Shown: piece after piece, positions 1 through 6,333 of the stretch
Numbering within the stretch: position 1 is the first letter of the stretch
Layout: each line of letters begins with the position of its first letter
Assembly: GCA_934085875.1 (NCBI GenBank)
Contig: CAKOHQ010000039.1
Span: forward strand, 1 to 9,816
DNA: 9,816 nt
Source: an uncultured Bacilli bacterium
GTDB lineage: Bacteria; Bacillota_I; Bacilli_A; RF39; UBA660
Direction of reading: 5' to 3'
The notes under the pieces: model-generated
Databases searched by the model: none
What the model saw: the letters and a program-made list of their open reading frames with translations, nothing else
What the model was told of the DNA's origin: nothing
Position numbers and translations under genes: made by a program

Positions 1-2
1 CA

Positions 3-407
3 GCAATACTTTGCGATGTAGTAGAATATATATGTGGTTTCATGTTAGAATATGGACTTCATATGAAAGCATGGGATTATAAAAGAAGAGCATTTAATTT
101 ACACGGATATATATCACTAGATATGACAATAATGTGGGGATTACTAGGTTTAATATTCATATATGTTATAGTGCCAAAATATGATAATTTTTTTGATAAA
201 ATAAAAGGTTACAAATATAGCATAATATGCAATATATTAGTATTTCTAATGATTTTAAATATGTCATTAACATCAGTTGCAATCATAAGATGGAAAGATA
301 GACACTTTAGTATTCCACCTAATAATAAAATAGAAGAAAAAATAGATAAGAAATATAATGATGAATTCATGTCAAATAAATTTATAGAATGGTGGTTCGT
401 AAAATGA
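3..407 (+). CDS. Putative ABC-transporter permease-like membrane protein (PF06541 type), C-terminal part
   Basis: The gene is cut by the left window edge; the frame is open from base 3 to the TGA at 405-407, giving 134 visible residues, so the ATG at 42 is probably internal. The visible part contains a VEYICGFMLEYG stretch, then AWDY, NLHGYISLDM and WGLLG, the order found in the C-terminal half of the PF06541 family. At least two hydrophobic helices are visible: around MWGLLGLIFIYVIVP, and about 30 residues later YSIICNILVFLMILNMSL. A charged tail of about 40 residues follows. It should therefore be an integral membrane protein. No member of this family has an activity I can name, and the ABC label rests on family naming rather than on a visible nucleotide-binding partner. 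The last four bases overlap the ATG of the beta-helix gene, so the two are probably translationally coupled. Confidence 0.72.
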   Translation, partial: AILCDVVEYICGFMLEYGLHMKAWDYKRRAFNLHGYISLDMTIMWGLLGLIFIYVIVPKYDNFFDKIKGYKYSIICNILVFLMILNMSLTSVAIIRWKDRHFSIPPNNKIEEKIDKKYNDEFMSNKFIEWWFVK

Positions 408-1051
408 ATATAAAAGAAATTATAAACATAGAAGAGACAATATCAACAAACCTTTTTAAAAATATAACATATCCTTGGGAAGTATTATATAATTTAGAAA
501 ATAAAATTATAGATTTAGGAAAAGAGTTAGATAAAATACATTATAAAGAAATAAAAAAGAATATATGGATAGGAAAAAATGTAATAATAGATAAATATTC
601 TGTAATTAATCCACCTTGTATAATAGATGATAATACAAAAATATTACCATTTTCTCACATAAAAGGTACTGTAATTATAGGTAAAAGTAATGTTATAGGT
701 TCAAATACAGAAATAAAAAACTCTATTCTTTTTAACAATACAAAAATACCGCATTTTAATTACGTAGGTGATTCAATTTTAGGTTATAATTCTCATTTAG
801 GAGCTGGAGTAAAAATTAGCAATCAAAAATTAGATAAAACAAATATTAAAGTAAACAATATAGATACAAATTTAACTAAACTAGGAGCAATAATAGGAGA
901 TAACGTAAACGTTGGCTGTAATACAGTACTAAATCCAGGAACAATAATAGGAAAAAATACAAATATATATCCACTATTAAACATAAGAGGTATAATCACA
1001 CAAAATAGAATTATAAAAACAAATGATATAGAAAACTTAAAAATCATGTAG
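404..1051 (+). CDS. Left-handed beta-helix (hexapeptide) protein, GlmU C-terminal-like
   Basis: A 215-residue protein made largely of hexapeptide repeats of the left-handed beta-helix type: IWIGKNVIIDKYSVI, VIIGKSNVIGSNTEI, AIIGDNVNVGCNTVL and TIIGKNTNIYP are visible rungs. The stretch PHFNYVGDSILGYNSHLGAG aligns by eye with the acetyl-acceptor region of GlmU (HLSYIGDAEVG...FGAG), putting His117 at the position of the GlmU catalytic histidine. The uridylyltransferase half of GlmU is absent, and the first 55 residues look helical. It may be a stand-alone acyltransferase or sugar-nucleotide-related enzyme of the cytoplasm; homologues are often named UDP-GlcNAc pyrophosphorylase, but no nucleotidyltransferase motif is visible. 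I chose ATG 404 over the in-frame ATG 389 because it gives the ATGA overlap with the upstream stop and has GGTGG (391-395) eight bases ahead. The substrate is unknown. Confidence 0.75.
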   Translation: MNIKEIINIEETISTNLFKNITYPWEVLYNLENKIIDLGKELDKIHYKEIKKNIWIGKNVIIDKYSVINPPCIIDDNTKILPFSHIKGTVIIGKSNVIGSNTEIKNSILFNNTKIPHFNYVGDSILGYNSHLGAGVKISNQKLDKTNIKVNNIDTNLTKLGAIIGDNVNVGCNTVLNPGTIIGKNTNIYPLLNIRGIITQNRIIKTNDIENLKIM

Positions 1052-1070
1052 AACAAACTCTACATTTTTT
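1046..1070 (+). terminator. Rho-independent terminator overlapping the stop codon
   Basis: ATGTAGA (1046-1052) pairs perfectly with TCTACAT (1059-1065) around a six-base loop, and a run of six T ends at 1070. The left arm includes the last sense codon and the TAG stop of the beta-helix gene, so coding end and terminator share bases. Confidence 0.75.
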
Positions 1071-1085
1071 AATACAAAATTATAG

Positions 1086-1114
1086 TTGAAATTAAATTAT
1101 ATATGTTATAAAAT
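1086..1114 (+). promoter_or_regulatory. Sigma-A-type promoter of the hypermodification-like gene
   Basis: TTGAAA (1086-1091) and TAAAAT (1109-1114) are separated by 17 bases, fitting a vegetative promoter. An overlapping alternative is an extended -10, TG-T-TATAAA, at 1104-1112. Both place the start of transcription near 1120, just ahead of the GAAAGGA ribosome binding site at 1125-1131. Confidence 0.5.
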
Positions 1115-1138
1115 TTTAAAAAAAGAAAGGATTTTATT

Positions 1139-2077
1139 ATGAAAAAGAGACAAGAAATTTATGACTTATACTGGTATTTTGCTAATGAAAGACAAAATAT
1201 ATTTATAAAAAAATTAAATGGAGATACACCTCCATGGACTAATGACCCCATCTTAAAGACCTACAAATTTTGCAACAGTTATCGTGTAAATGACAGGGTT
1301 AGCCAATACTTATTAAAAAATGTAATATATAATGGCAAGACATATAACGATGAAGATATGTTATTTAGAATAATATTATTTAAACTATTTAATAAAGAAT
1401 CAACATGGGAATTACTACTAAAAGAATTTAAAGATATAACATTATCAACATTTGATATGAAAGAATATAGTAAAGTATTAACAAATGCAATAAATAATAA
1501 CATAAAAATATATAATGATGCCTATATAAGTTGTGCCACAAAAGCATTTGGGTATGATAGAAAACATGATAATCACTTAGCGTTATTAAATAAAATGTTT
1601 ATAATTGATAAAGTACAAGATAAAATATTAAAATGTACCAATATGGGACAAGCTTTTAAAATAATAAAATCATATCCATTAATAGGAAATTTTATGGCAT
1701 ACCAACTAATAACAGATATTAATTACAGTAATATAGTTGATTGGAAAGAAGATGAATTTACAGTTGCTGGACCAGGCTCATTAAGAGGAATAAAAAAGTG
1801 TTTCATAGATAAAGGAAACTTATCAAATGAAGATATCATAAGGTATATGTACAATCATCAAGAAGAAGAATTTAAAAGATTAAATCTTGATTTTAAAATG
1901 ATAGGTAATAGAAAACTACAACTTATAGATATACAAAATATATTTTGTGAATTAGATAAATGTTGTAGAGAAAAAGTACCATCTTTAAAATCTAATAGAA
2001 CTAAAATTAAAAAGAAATATACTCCTAAACAAACAAAAATAGAATATATATATCCACCAAAATGGAATATAAAATAA
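1139..2077 (+). CDS. Putative DNA base hypermodification protein (HMUDK_hel-like helical domain)
   Basis: A 312-residue, mainly helical soluble protein with no transmembrane segment. Diagnostic stretches are YWYFANERQNIF (11-22), PPWTNDPILKTYKF (31-44), YRVNDRVSQYLLKNVIY (48-64), a helix-hairpin-helix-like segment SYPLIGNFMAYQLITD (178-193), DEFTVAGPGSLRGIKKCF (205-222) and LQLIDIQNIFCELDK (260-274). I recognise this order as the helical domain of the phage/bacterial family described as 5-hmdU DNA kinase or alpha-glutamyl/putrescinyl-thymine pyrophosphorylase, which works on hydroxymethyluracil-derived bases in DNA. No P-loop kinase domain is attached. The acidic residues around 203-206 follow the hairpin motif roughly where HhH glycosylases carry a catalytic Asp, but catalysis is inferred. 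The tail after 280 is lysine-rich (SLKSNRTKIKKKY), suitable for nucleic-acid contact. GAAAGGA lies eight bases before the ATG. The gene has its own promoter and terminator, and no other recognisable modification gene adjoins it. Confidence 0.65.
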   Translation: MKKRQEIYDLYWYFANERQNIFIKKLNGDTPPWTNDPILKTYKFCNSYRVNDRVSQYLLKNVIYNGKTYNDEDMLFRIILFKLFNKESTWELLLKEFKDITLSTFDMKEYSKVLTNAINNNIKIYNDAYISCATKAFGYDRKHDNHLALLNKMFIIDKVQDKILKCTNMGQAFKIIKSYPLIGNFMAYQLITDINYSNIVDWKEDEFTVAGPGSLRGIKKCFIDKGNLSNEDIIRYMYNHQEEEFKRLNLDFKMIGNRKLQLIDIQNIFCELDKCCREKVPSLKSNRTKIKKKYTPKQTKIEYIYPPKWNIK

Positions 2078-2079
2078 AT

Positions 2080-2100
2080 AGCAATTCACTTGCTTTTTTT
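2080..2100 (+). terminator. Short terminator after the hypermodification-like gene
   Basis: AGCAA (2080-2084) pairs with TTGCT (2090-2094) around a five-base loop, followed by T to 2100. The stem is only five base pairs, so termination may be partial. Its right arm is also the proposed -35 box of the next promoter. Confidence 0.55.
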
Positions 2101-2118
2101 ATGTACAATAAGTATAAT
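2090..2118 (+). promoter_or_regulatory. Promoter of the AbrB-ABC exporter operon
   Basis: A perfect TATAAT (2113-2118) lies 17 bases after TTGCTT (2090-2095). The -35 is embedded in the upstream terminator stem and the -10 in a tandem repeat array, so start of transcription near 2125 would fall inside the repeats. Confidence 0.6.
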
Positions 2119-2136
2119 AAGTATGAAAAGTATAAC
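2101..2136 (+). repeat. Four tandem 9-bp repeats, candidate operator
   Basis: Consecutive 9-mers ATGTACAAT, AAGTATAAT, AAGTATGAA and AAGTATAAC occupy 2101-2136 without gaps; the last three share AAGTAT, and the first differs from the second at two positions. They sit between the -35 box and the ribosome binding site of an AbrB-type regulator gene, where a repressor would act. Binding by the encoded regulator is inferred. Confidence 0.6.
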
Positions 2137-2153
2137 AAAGGAGAAATTATTTT

Positions 2154-2354
2154 ATGAAAAAAGATAAATATGTTGGAATATGTAAAGTAGGAGAAAAAGG
2201 ACAAATAGTAATTCCAAAAGAAGCAAGAAATATGTTTGATATTAATCCAGGAGATTCAATCATAGTATTATGTGATAAGAAAAAAGGTATCGCTCTAGTA
2301 AAATCAGAAGTAATAGAAGATATTAGTACAAATATTTTTAACAAAGGAGAATAA
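2154..2354 (+). CDS. AbrB/MazE/SpoVT-family DNA-binding regulator
   Basis: A 66-residue protein whose first 50 residues form a swapped-hairpin AbrB domain: VGEKGQIVIPKEARNMF (12-28) and DINPGDSIIVLCD (29-41) are the characteristic VDxxGRIxIPxxxR and xxGDxxxV elements. Such proteins dimerise and bind DNA as transcription regulators or as antitoxins. No toxin gene is adjacent; an ABC exporter follows two bases after the stop, so a role as local regulator of that exporter is more likely than a MazE function. AAAGGAG (2137-2143) precedes the ATG by ten bases. A promoter and four 9-bp repeats lie directly upstream, consistent with autoregulation. The C-terminal 20 residues (VIEDISTNIFNKGE) are a short extension with no recognised partner-binding motif. 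Confidence 0.88.
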   Translation: MKKDKYVGICKVGEKGQIVIPKEARNMFDINPGDSIIVLCDKKKGIALVKSEVIEDISTNIFNKGE

Positions 2355-2356
2355 TT

Positions 2357-3079
2357 ATGTATACAATTAAAACAGAAAGTTTAACTAAAAAATATAAAAA
2401 TAAAATAGCAGTTAATAATTTAAATTTAGAAATAAAAGAAGGTGAGTTATTTTCTCTATTAGGTACAAATGGAGCAGGTAAAACAACAACTCTAAAAATG
2501 TTATCAACATTAATAAAACCAACAAGTGGAAATATTTTTATTAATGAATTAGACTTAACTAAAAACAAACAACTAATAAAAGAAATATTAAACATATCTC
2601 CACAAGATACAGCAATTGCAAAAAATTTAACAGTATTAGAAAACTTAAATTTTTTTGCAGGAGTATATGAAATAAATAATAAAGAAACAAAAATAGAAGA
2701 ATTAATTAAGTTATTCAAATTAGAAAATGTATTAAATCAAAAAGCAAAGACATTATCAGGTGGATGGCAAAGAAAATTATCAATTGCACTAGCACTTATA
2801 AATGAACCTAAAATATTATTTTTAGATGAACCAACATTAGGATTAGATGTTATAGCAAGAAAAGAATTGTGGAATATTATAAACACTCTAAAAAACAAAA
2901 CAACAATAATTTTAACAACACACTACATGGAAGAAGCAGAAAAATTATCAGATAGAGTAGGTATAATGAAAGAAGGAACATTAAAAATAGTAGGAACACC
3001 AGAACACATAAAAAAAGAATCAAAATGTAAAACATTTGAAGATGCATTTATAAAAATATCAACTGGAGGTGAATTATAA
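2357..3079 (+). CDS. ABC transporter ATP-binding protein (multidrug/DrrA-like)
   Basis: A 240-residue ABC ATPase that powers the adjacent permease from the cytoplasmic face. All motifs are present: Walker A GTNGAGKT (36-43), Q-loop Gln83 in SPQDTA, signature LSGGW followed by QRKLS (133-141), Walker B ILFLDEPTLGLD (153-164) and the switch His189 in TTHYMEEAE. The LSGGW form in place of LSGGQ is usual in the DrrA-like exporter ATPases of low-GC bacteria. The lack of a long C-terminal domain and the pairing with a single ABC-2 permease suggest a dimer of each subunit exporting a drug, lipid or small peptide; the substrate cannot be read from sequence. The AAAGGAG site at 2343-2349 lies within the end of the regulator gene, and the stop overlaps the permease start (TAATG). 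Confidence 0.93.
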   Translation: MYTIKTESLTKKYKNKIAVNNLNLEIKEGELFSLLGTNGAGKTTTLKMLSTLIKPTSGNIFINELDLTKNKQLIKEILNISPQDTAIAKNLTVLENLNFFAGVYEINNKETKIEELIKLFKLENVLNQKAKTLSGGWQRKLSIALALINEPKILFLDEPTLGLDVIARKELWNIINTLKNKTTIILTTHYMEEAEKLSDRVGIMKEGTLKIVGTPEHIKKESKCKTFEDAFIKISTGGEL

Positions 3080-3810
3080 TGAGAACATTAAATTTTGCAA
3101 AAAGAAATACTAAAGAAATAATTAGAGACCCATTAAGTATAATATTTTCTATTATATTACCATTATTTTTATTATTTATATTTAGTCAATTTAATATACC
3201 AAGTGATAATTATAAAATAGAAAATTTTACTCCAGGAATAATAATATTTAGTTTTGCATTCTTAACCTTATCAACGTCAACTCTAATTTCTAGTGACAGA
3301 AATACATCATTGCTTATAAGATTAGGTGTATCACCTATGAAATCAAAAGAATACATATTAGGTTATATAATTTCACTAATTCCAATAGTATTAATTCAAA
3401 ATATATTATTATTTACATTAGCAATAATACTTGGATTAAAATTTAGTATAACTATAATTTATTCAATATTAATTTCAACATTAATATCTATATTATTTAT
3501 ATCAATAGGTATAATAATAGGAAGTATATTTAATGAAAAAGCCTCTTCTGGAATATCTAGTATTATAGTACAATTAGTTGTATTCACTAGTACAATGTAT
3601 TTTCCAAAAGAAATGTTAGGCAATTTTTTCACACATTTATGTAATTTTTTACCATTTGAAAGTTCATTAATAATAATAAAAGGTATACTAAATAACAATC
3701 TATCTCTAATTAAAATGAACAATATATTAATATTCCTAACATATTTCACCTTATCAATAATACTATCAATAATAATATTTAATAAAAAAATGATTAATAA
3801 TAAAGATTAA
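3079..3810 (+). CDS. ABC-2 type transporter permease
   Basis: A 243-residue integral membrane protein with about six hydrophobic helices, near residues 18-38, 52-72, 96-118, 124-150, 158-176 and 214-235. This is the ABC-2 exporter layout, with a short cytoplasmic N-terminus (RNTKEIIRDPLSIIF) typical of the coupling region of this family. A loop after the fifth helix contains YFPKEML...LPFESSLIIIKGIL, which resembles the conserved MFPxxxLP segment of ABC-2 permeases. It shares one base with the ATPase stop codon, and GGAGGTG (3065-3071) inside the ATPase gene is its ribosome binding site, so the two subunits are made together. It probably works as a homodimer with the ATPase. Substrate unknown. 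Confidence 0.9.
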   Translation: MRTLNFAKRNTKEIIRDPLSIIFSIILPLFLLFIFSQFNIPSDNYKIENFTPGIIIFSFAFLTLSTSTLISSDRNTSLLIRLGVSPMKSKEYILGYIISLIPIVLIQNILLFTLAIILGLKFSITIIYSILISTLISILFISIGIIIGSIFNEKASSGISSIIVQLVVFTSTMYFPKEMLGNFFTHLCNFLPFESSLIIIKGILNNNLSLIKMNNILIFLTYFTLSIILSIIIFNKKMINNKD

Positions 3811-3843
3811 AAATATAGAACACTTGTTATTTTATATTTTTTT
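3809..3843 (+). terminator. A/T-rich hairpin, probable weak terminator
   Basis: Bases 3809-3820 can pair with 3830-3841 (12 pairs, all A-T except one G-T) around a nine-base loop, and the right arm ends in a run of seven T to 3843. The absence of G-C pairs makes it a weak candidate, but it lies directly after the permease stop. Confidence 0.45.
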
Positions 3844-3925
3844 GTTTAGAAAATTTTAAATTTAAAAGATGACATTCTTCTCATATATATTTCAACTAAA
3901 TAATATAGAAAACATAAACAAATTA

Positions 3926-3934
3926 TGATATACT
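3926..3934 (+). promoter_or_regulatory. Extended -10 promoter of prfB
   Basis: TG-A-TATACT forms an extended -10 element with TG at 3926-3927 and TATACT at 3929-3934. No good -35 is seen 16-18 bases upstream, which is tolerated at extended -10 promoters. It lies about 20 bases before the prfB start, with AGGAGA (3941-3946) between. The rest of 3844-3925 shows nothing recognisable. Confidence 0.45.
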
Positions 3935-3954
3935 TTTACCAGGAGAGATTGGAT

Positions 3955-5050
3955 ATGGATAAAAAAGAAATATTATCTGCATTAGAACAAGAAAAAGAAA
4001 AAATAAATATACTTGGGAGGTCACTTTGACTTACAAAGTAAAAATAATAAGATAAATGAACTAGAGATAGAATTACAAGATGAAAATATATGGAACAACG
4101 TTGATTATGCTAATAAAGTTAATAGTGAATTAGTTAATTTAAAAAAGACTGTATCATCTTTTAACAATTTATCCACAAAAATAAATGATTCTATATCACT
4201 TTTAGACATATTAAGCAGTGAGGATACAAACGAATTAAAAGAACTAGAAACAGAATTAAATAATATAAAAAATGAAATAAATGATTTAGAAATAGAAACT
4301 TTATTAAATGGTCCTTATGATAATTCAAGTTGTTATCTAGAAATACATCCAGGAGCAGGTGGAACAGAAGCTTGTGATTGGGCAGATATGCTACTTAGAA
4401 TGTATACAATGTTTTGTGATAAAAATAATTATAAATATGAAATAATTGATAAATTAAAAGGTGATACTGCTGGAATAAAAAGTGTAACACTAAAAATTAC
4501 AGGAGATCATGCCTATGGATATTTTAAAAGTGAAATAGGTGTACATAGATTAGTTAGAATAAGTCCATTTAATGCAGCTGGAAAAAGACAAACATCTTTC
4601 GCATCAGTGTCTGTAATACCAGAAATAAATAAAGACATAGAAATAGATATCAATCCAAATGATATTAGAGTTGACGTTTATAGAAGTAGTGGATGTGGAG
4701 GACAAGGAGTAAATACAACAGACTCAGCAGTACGTATTACACACATCCCAACAAATATAGTTGTCACATGTCAAAATGAAAGAAGTCAAATACAAAATAA
4801 AGAAACAGCAATGAACTTATTAAGAAGTAAACTATTTCAAATAGAATTAAAAAATAAACAAAAAGAAATAAATGATTTAAAAGGTGAAACATTAAATATA
4901 GATTTTGGTAGTCAAATAAGAAATTATACTTTAGAACCATATAGTTTAGTCAAAGATGTAAGAACAAACTATGAAACGACAAATACAAATAAAGTATTAG
5001 ATGGTGATATACTAGAATTTATGAAAGAATATTTAAGAATAAAGAGGTAA
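3955..5050 (+). CDS. prfB: Peptide chain release factor 2, with +1 programmed frameshift
   Basis: RF2 recognises UAA and UGA stop codons in the ribosomal A site and triggers peptide release. The gene is read as 3955-4026 joined to 4028-5050: 24 codons end at an in-frame TGA (4027-4029), and a +1 shift continues into 340 further residues, 364 in total against about 365 for typical RF2. The anticodon-like SPF tripeptide is at 203-205 (RISPFNAAG) and the catalytic GGQ at 248-250 (SSGCGGQGVN), both close to their E. coli positions; the family's EIHPGAGGTEA segment is also present. A cysteine replaces the usual Ala or Pro just before GGQ. AGGAGA stands eight bases before the ATG. Expression is presumably autoregulated: low RF2 lets ribosomes pause at the TGA and shift. 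The YitT-like gene starts five bases after the stop. Confidence 0.96.
4012..4030 (+). promoter_or_regulatory. prfB recoding site (SD-like element, CTT slip codon, TGA C)
   Basis: The internal Shine-Dalgarno GGGAGG (4015-4020) is separated by TCA from the slippery CTT (4024-4026), then TGA and C. This matches the classic prfB arrangement, SD-like hexamer - three bases - CTT TGA C. The P-site tRNA-Leu slips from CTT to TTT and translation resumes at GAC (4028). Confidence 0.95.
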
Positions 5051-5055
5051 AAATT

Positions 5056-5898
5056 ATGAATGAAATTAAAAAATATACAAAGATAATAATATCATGCATT
5101 CTAATTAGTTTAGGATTAAATATATTTATAGTACCAGCTAAATTAGTTGCAAGTGAAACAATAGGTTTAACAAGTATATTTTCATATAGTTATGGATTTA
5201 ATATAGCTGCATTATTATTAATAATAAATATATGGACACTATGGCTAATTTATATGATATATGATAAAGATAAATTATATGAATATCTATTACCAACATT
5301 ATTATTACCATTATGTATTTATTTAACTTCATTTATAAATATTAATATAGTAAATAATGTAGAAGAATTATTAGTAGCAATATCTGGCGCATTCATAATG
5401 GGATTAGGATATAGTATAATGTATAAAGAAGGATATAAAACAGGTGCAATATATATATTAGAAGATATGTATAATGATTTCTCTAAAAAAAATACAAGAA
5501 TAATATCAAGAGGATTAGACGTAATACTTATTCTAATCAGTATAAAAGCTTATAGCTTAGAACAAGCATTATATTCTATAATAGTAATTATAATAATTAG
5601 ATATATGACAACAAAAGCTAGAATAGGTATAAGTGATACTAAAGCATTCTATATTATCACTTCAAAAGAAAAGGAAATAAAAAAATATATAATGGAAGAA
5701 CTACACTTTGACTTAACAGCATTTGATGCAGAAGGTGGATTTTCTAAAAAGAAAAATAGAGTAATAATGACAGTTATTCCAACTAAAGACTATTTTAAAG
5801 TAAAAGAAGGAATACATTTAATAGATGAAAAAGCATTTATTTCAATAACAGATAATTATGAAGTTATGAATAAAAATGTTAAAATAAATGAAGAATGA
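5056..5898 (+). CDS. YitT-family membrane protein with C-terminal DUF2179 domain
   Basis: A 280-residue protein with five or six hydrophobic helices in residues 7-185 (for instance IIISCILISLGLNIFIVPA at 10-28, AALLLIINIWTLWLIYMIY at 51-69, LLVAISGAFIMGLGYSIMY at 105-123, LDVILILISI at 154-163 and ALYSIIVIIIIRYM at 171-184). A soluble domain at 195-275 reads KAFYIITSKEKEI...LTAFDAEGGFSKK...VIMTVIPTKDYFKVKEGIHLIDEKAFISITD, the DUF2179 pattern with its central GG. This is the standard architecture of YitT-like proteins of Bacillota. Their biochemical role is not established; the ligand-binding look of DUF2179 suggests a sensor or regulated transporter, which is inference. AGAGG (5043-5047) inside the prfB end serves as ribosome binding site, so it is probably co-transcribed with prfB, although no functional link is evident. 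Confidence 0.9.
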   Translation: MNEIKKYTKIIISCILISLGLNIFIVPAKLVASETIGLTSIFSYSYGFNIAALLLIINIWTLWLIYMIYDKDKLYEYLLPTLLLPLCIYLTSFININIVNNVEELLVAISGAFIMGLGYSIMYKEGYKTGAIYILEDMYNDFSKKNTRIISRGLDVILILISIKAYSLEQALYSIIVIIIIRYMTTKARIGISDTKAFYIITSKEKEIKKYIMEELHFDLTAFDAEGGFSKKKNRVIMTVIPTKDYFKVKEGIHLIDEKAFISITDNYEVMNKNVKINEE

Positions 5899-5904
5899 AT
5901 CATT

Positions 5905-5935
5905 AAAAAACAGGATTTTATTAAACCTGTTTTTT
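5905..5935. terminator. Symmetrical bidirectional terminator
   Basis: AAAAAACAGG (5905-5914) pairs perfectly with CCTGTTTTTT (5926-5935) around an 11-base loop. Because each arm begins or ends with six A or T, the structure has a U-tail on both strands. It lies between the YitT-like gene and the convergent regulator gene and can end both transcripts. Confidence 0.88.
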
Positions 5936-5942
5936 ATATAAA

Positions 5943-6179
5943 TTACTTTTCATATTTTAGTATATCAGTTATATTACAATTTAAAGCAAAACATATTCTT
6001 GCAATTATATCTAAATCTACTCTAATTACTTTATTATTATAATATCTATTAACTAAATCATAATTAGTTGCAATCATAGAACAAAGTTTGTTTCTACTAA
6101 TTTTATTCTTATCAAGAAATTCTTTTAATACTATTTTTACATGTCCATAATCTTTCATTACATAAATACTATTGTCCAT
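5943..6179 (-). CDS. Small XRE/Cro-type helix-turn-helix regulator
   Basis: A 78-residue protein that is almost entirely one Cro/CI-type DNA-binding domain: VKIVLKEFLDKNKISRNKLC (14-33) gives the first helix and start of the HTH, MIATNYDLVNRYYNNK (35-50) the recognition region, and VDLDIIARICFALNCNITDILKYE (54-77) the last helices, with the IxxICxALxCxxxDIL ending common in this family. There is no ligand or dimerisation domain beyond this. AGAGGTG (6184-6190 on the + strand coordinates, read in reverse) precedes the ATG by four bases. A second Met at residue 8 is a possible start but lacks a better ribosome binding site. It is divergent from the gene at 6356 across a 176-base A/T-rich gap, so it may regulate itself and that operon. 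It converges on the YitT-like gene and shares its terminator. Confidence 0.82.
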   Translation of the reverse strand: MDNSIYVMKDYGHVKIVLKEFLDKNKISRNKLCSMIATNYDLVNRYYNNKVIRVDLDIIARICFALNCNITDILKYEK

Positions 6180-6197
6180 AAAACACCTCTAATTTCT

Positions 6198-6227
6198 ACT
6201 ATAGTTTTATTATATAAAATGTGTTAA
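6198..6227 (-). promoter_or_regulatory. Candidate promoter of the XRE regulator gene
   Basis: Read on the minus strand, TTAACA (6227 to 6222) and TATAGT (6203 to 6198) are 18 bases apart, leaving a very short leader before the ribosome binding site. A nearby TATAAT (6214 to 6209) is an alternative -10 without a clear -35. Confidence 0.42.
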
Positions 6228-6333
6228 GACTAAAATATTACATATTCGTAATTAATTATTTAATATTAAAGATATAATAATAAATTATTTAATGCAAATT
6301 ATTATTTATTTTTTTAAGTTTATATTGTAAAAT

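Noticed and set aside
389..403. Earlier ATG for the beta-helix gene
   Set aside because: It would deepen the overlap with the upstream gene and lacks a ribosome binding site at the right distance; ATG 404 has GGTGG and an ATGA overlap.
823..1056. Open frame on the minus strand inside the beta-helix gene
   Set aside because: Hydrophobic translation of antisense A/T-rich coding sequence, no ribosome binding site, and fully inside a well-supported gene.
1279..1503. Minus-strand open frame inside the hypermodification-like gene
   Set aside because: Low-complexity antisense shadow; the plus-strand frame has family motifs.
2147..2718. Two minus-strand open frames over the AbrB gene and the start of the ABC ATPase
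   Set aside because: Both are antisense to clear domains and have no recognisable content.
3459..3749. Minus-strand open frame inside the ABC permease
   Set aside because: Antisense shadow of transmembrane codons.
3955..4029. prfB as a frameshifted pseudogene
   Set aside because: The shift occurs exactly at the known regulatory CTT TGA C site and the rest of the protein is intact.
4013..5050. Independent reading of RF2 from the TTG at 4013
   Set aside because: The canonical frameshift site and the in-frame ATG at 3955 with a good ribosome binding site explain the gene fully; the TTG lies inside the recoding signal.
6254..6293. 11-bp direct repeat AATTATTTAAT at 6254-6264 and 6283-6293 between the divergent promoters
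   Set aside because: All A/T in a nearly pure A/T stretch, so expected by chance; kept only as a possible operator if conserved in relatives.
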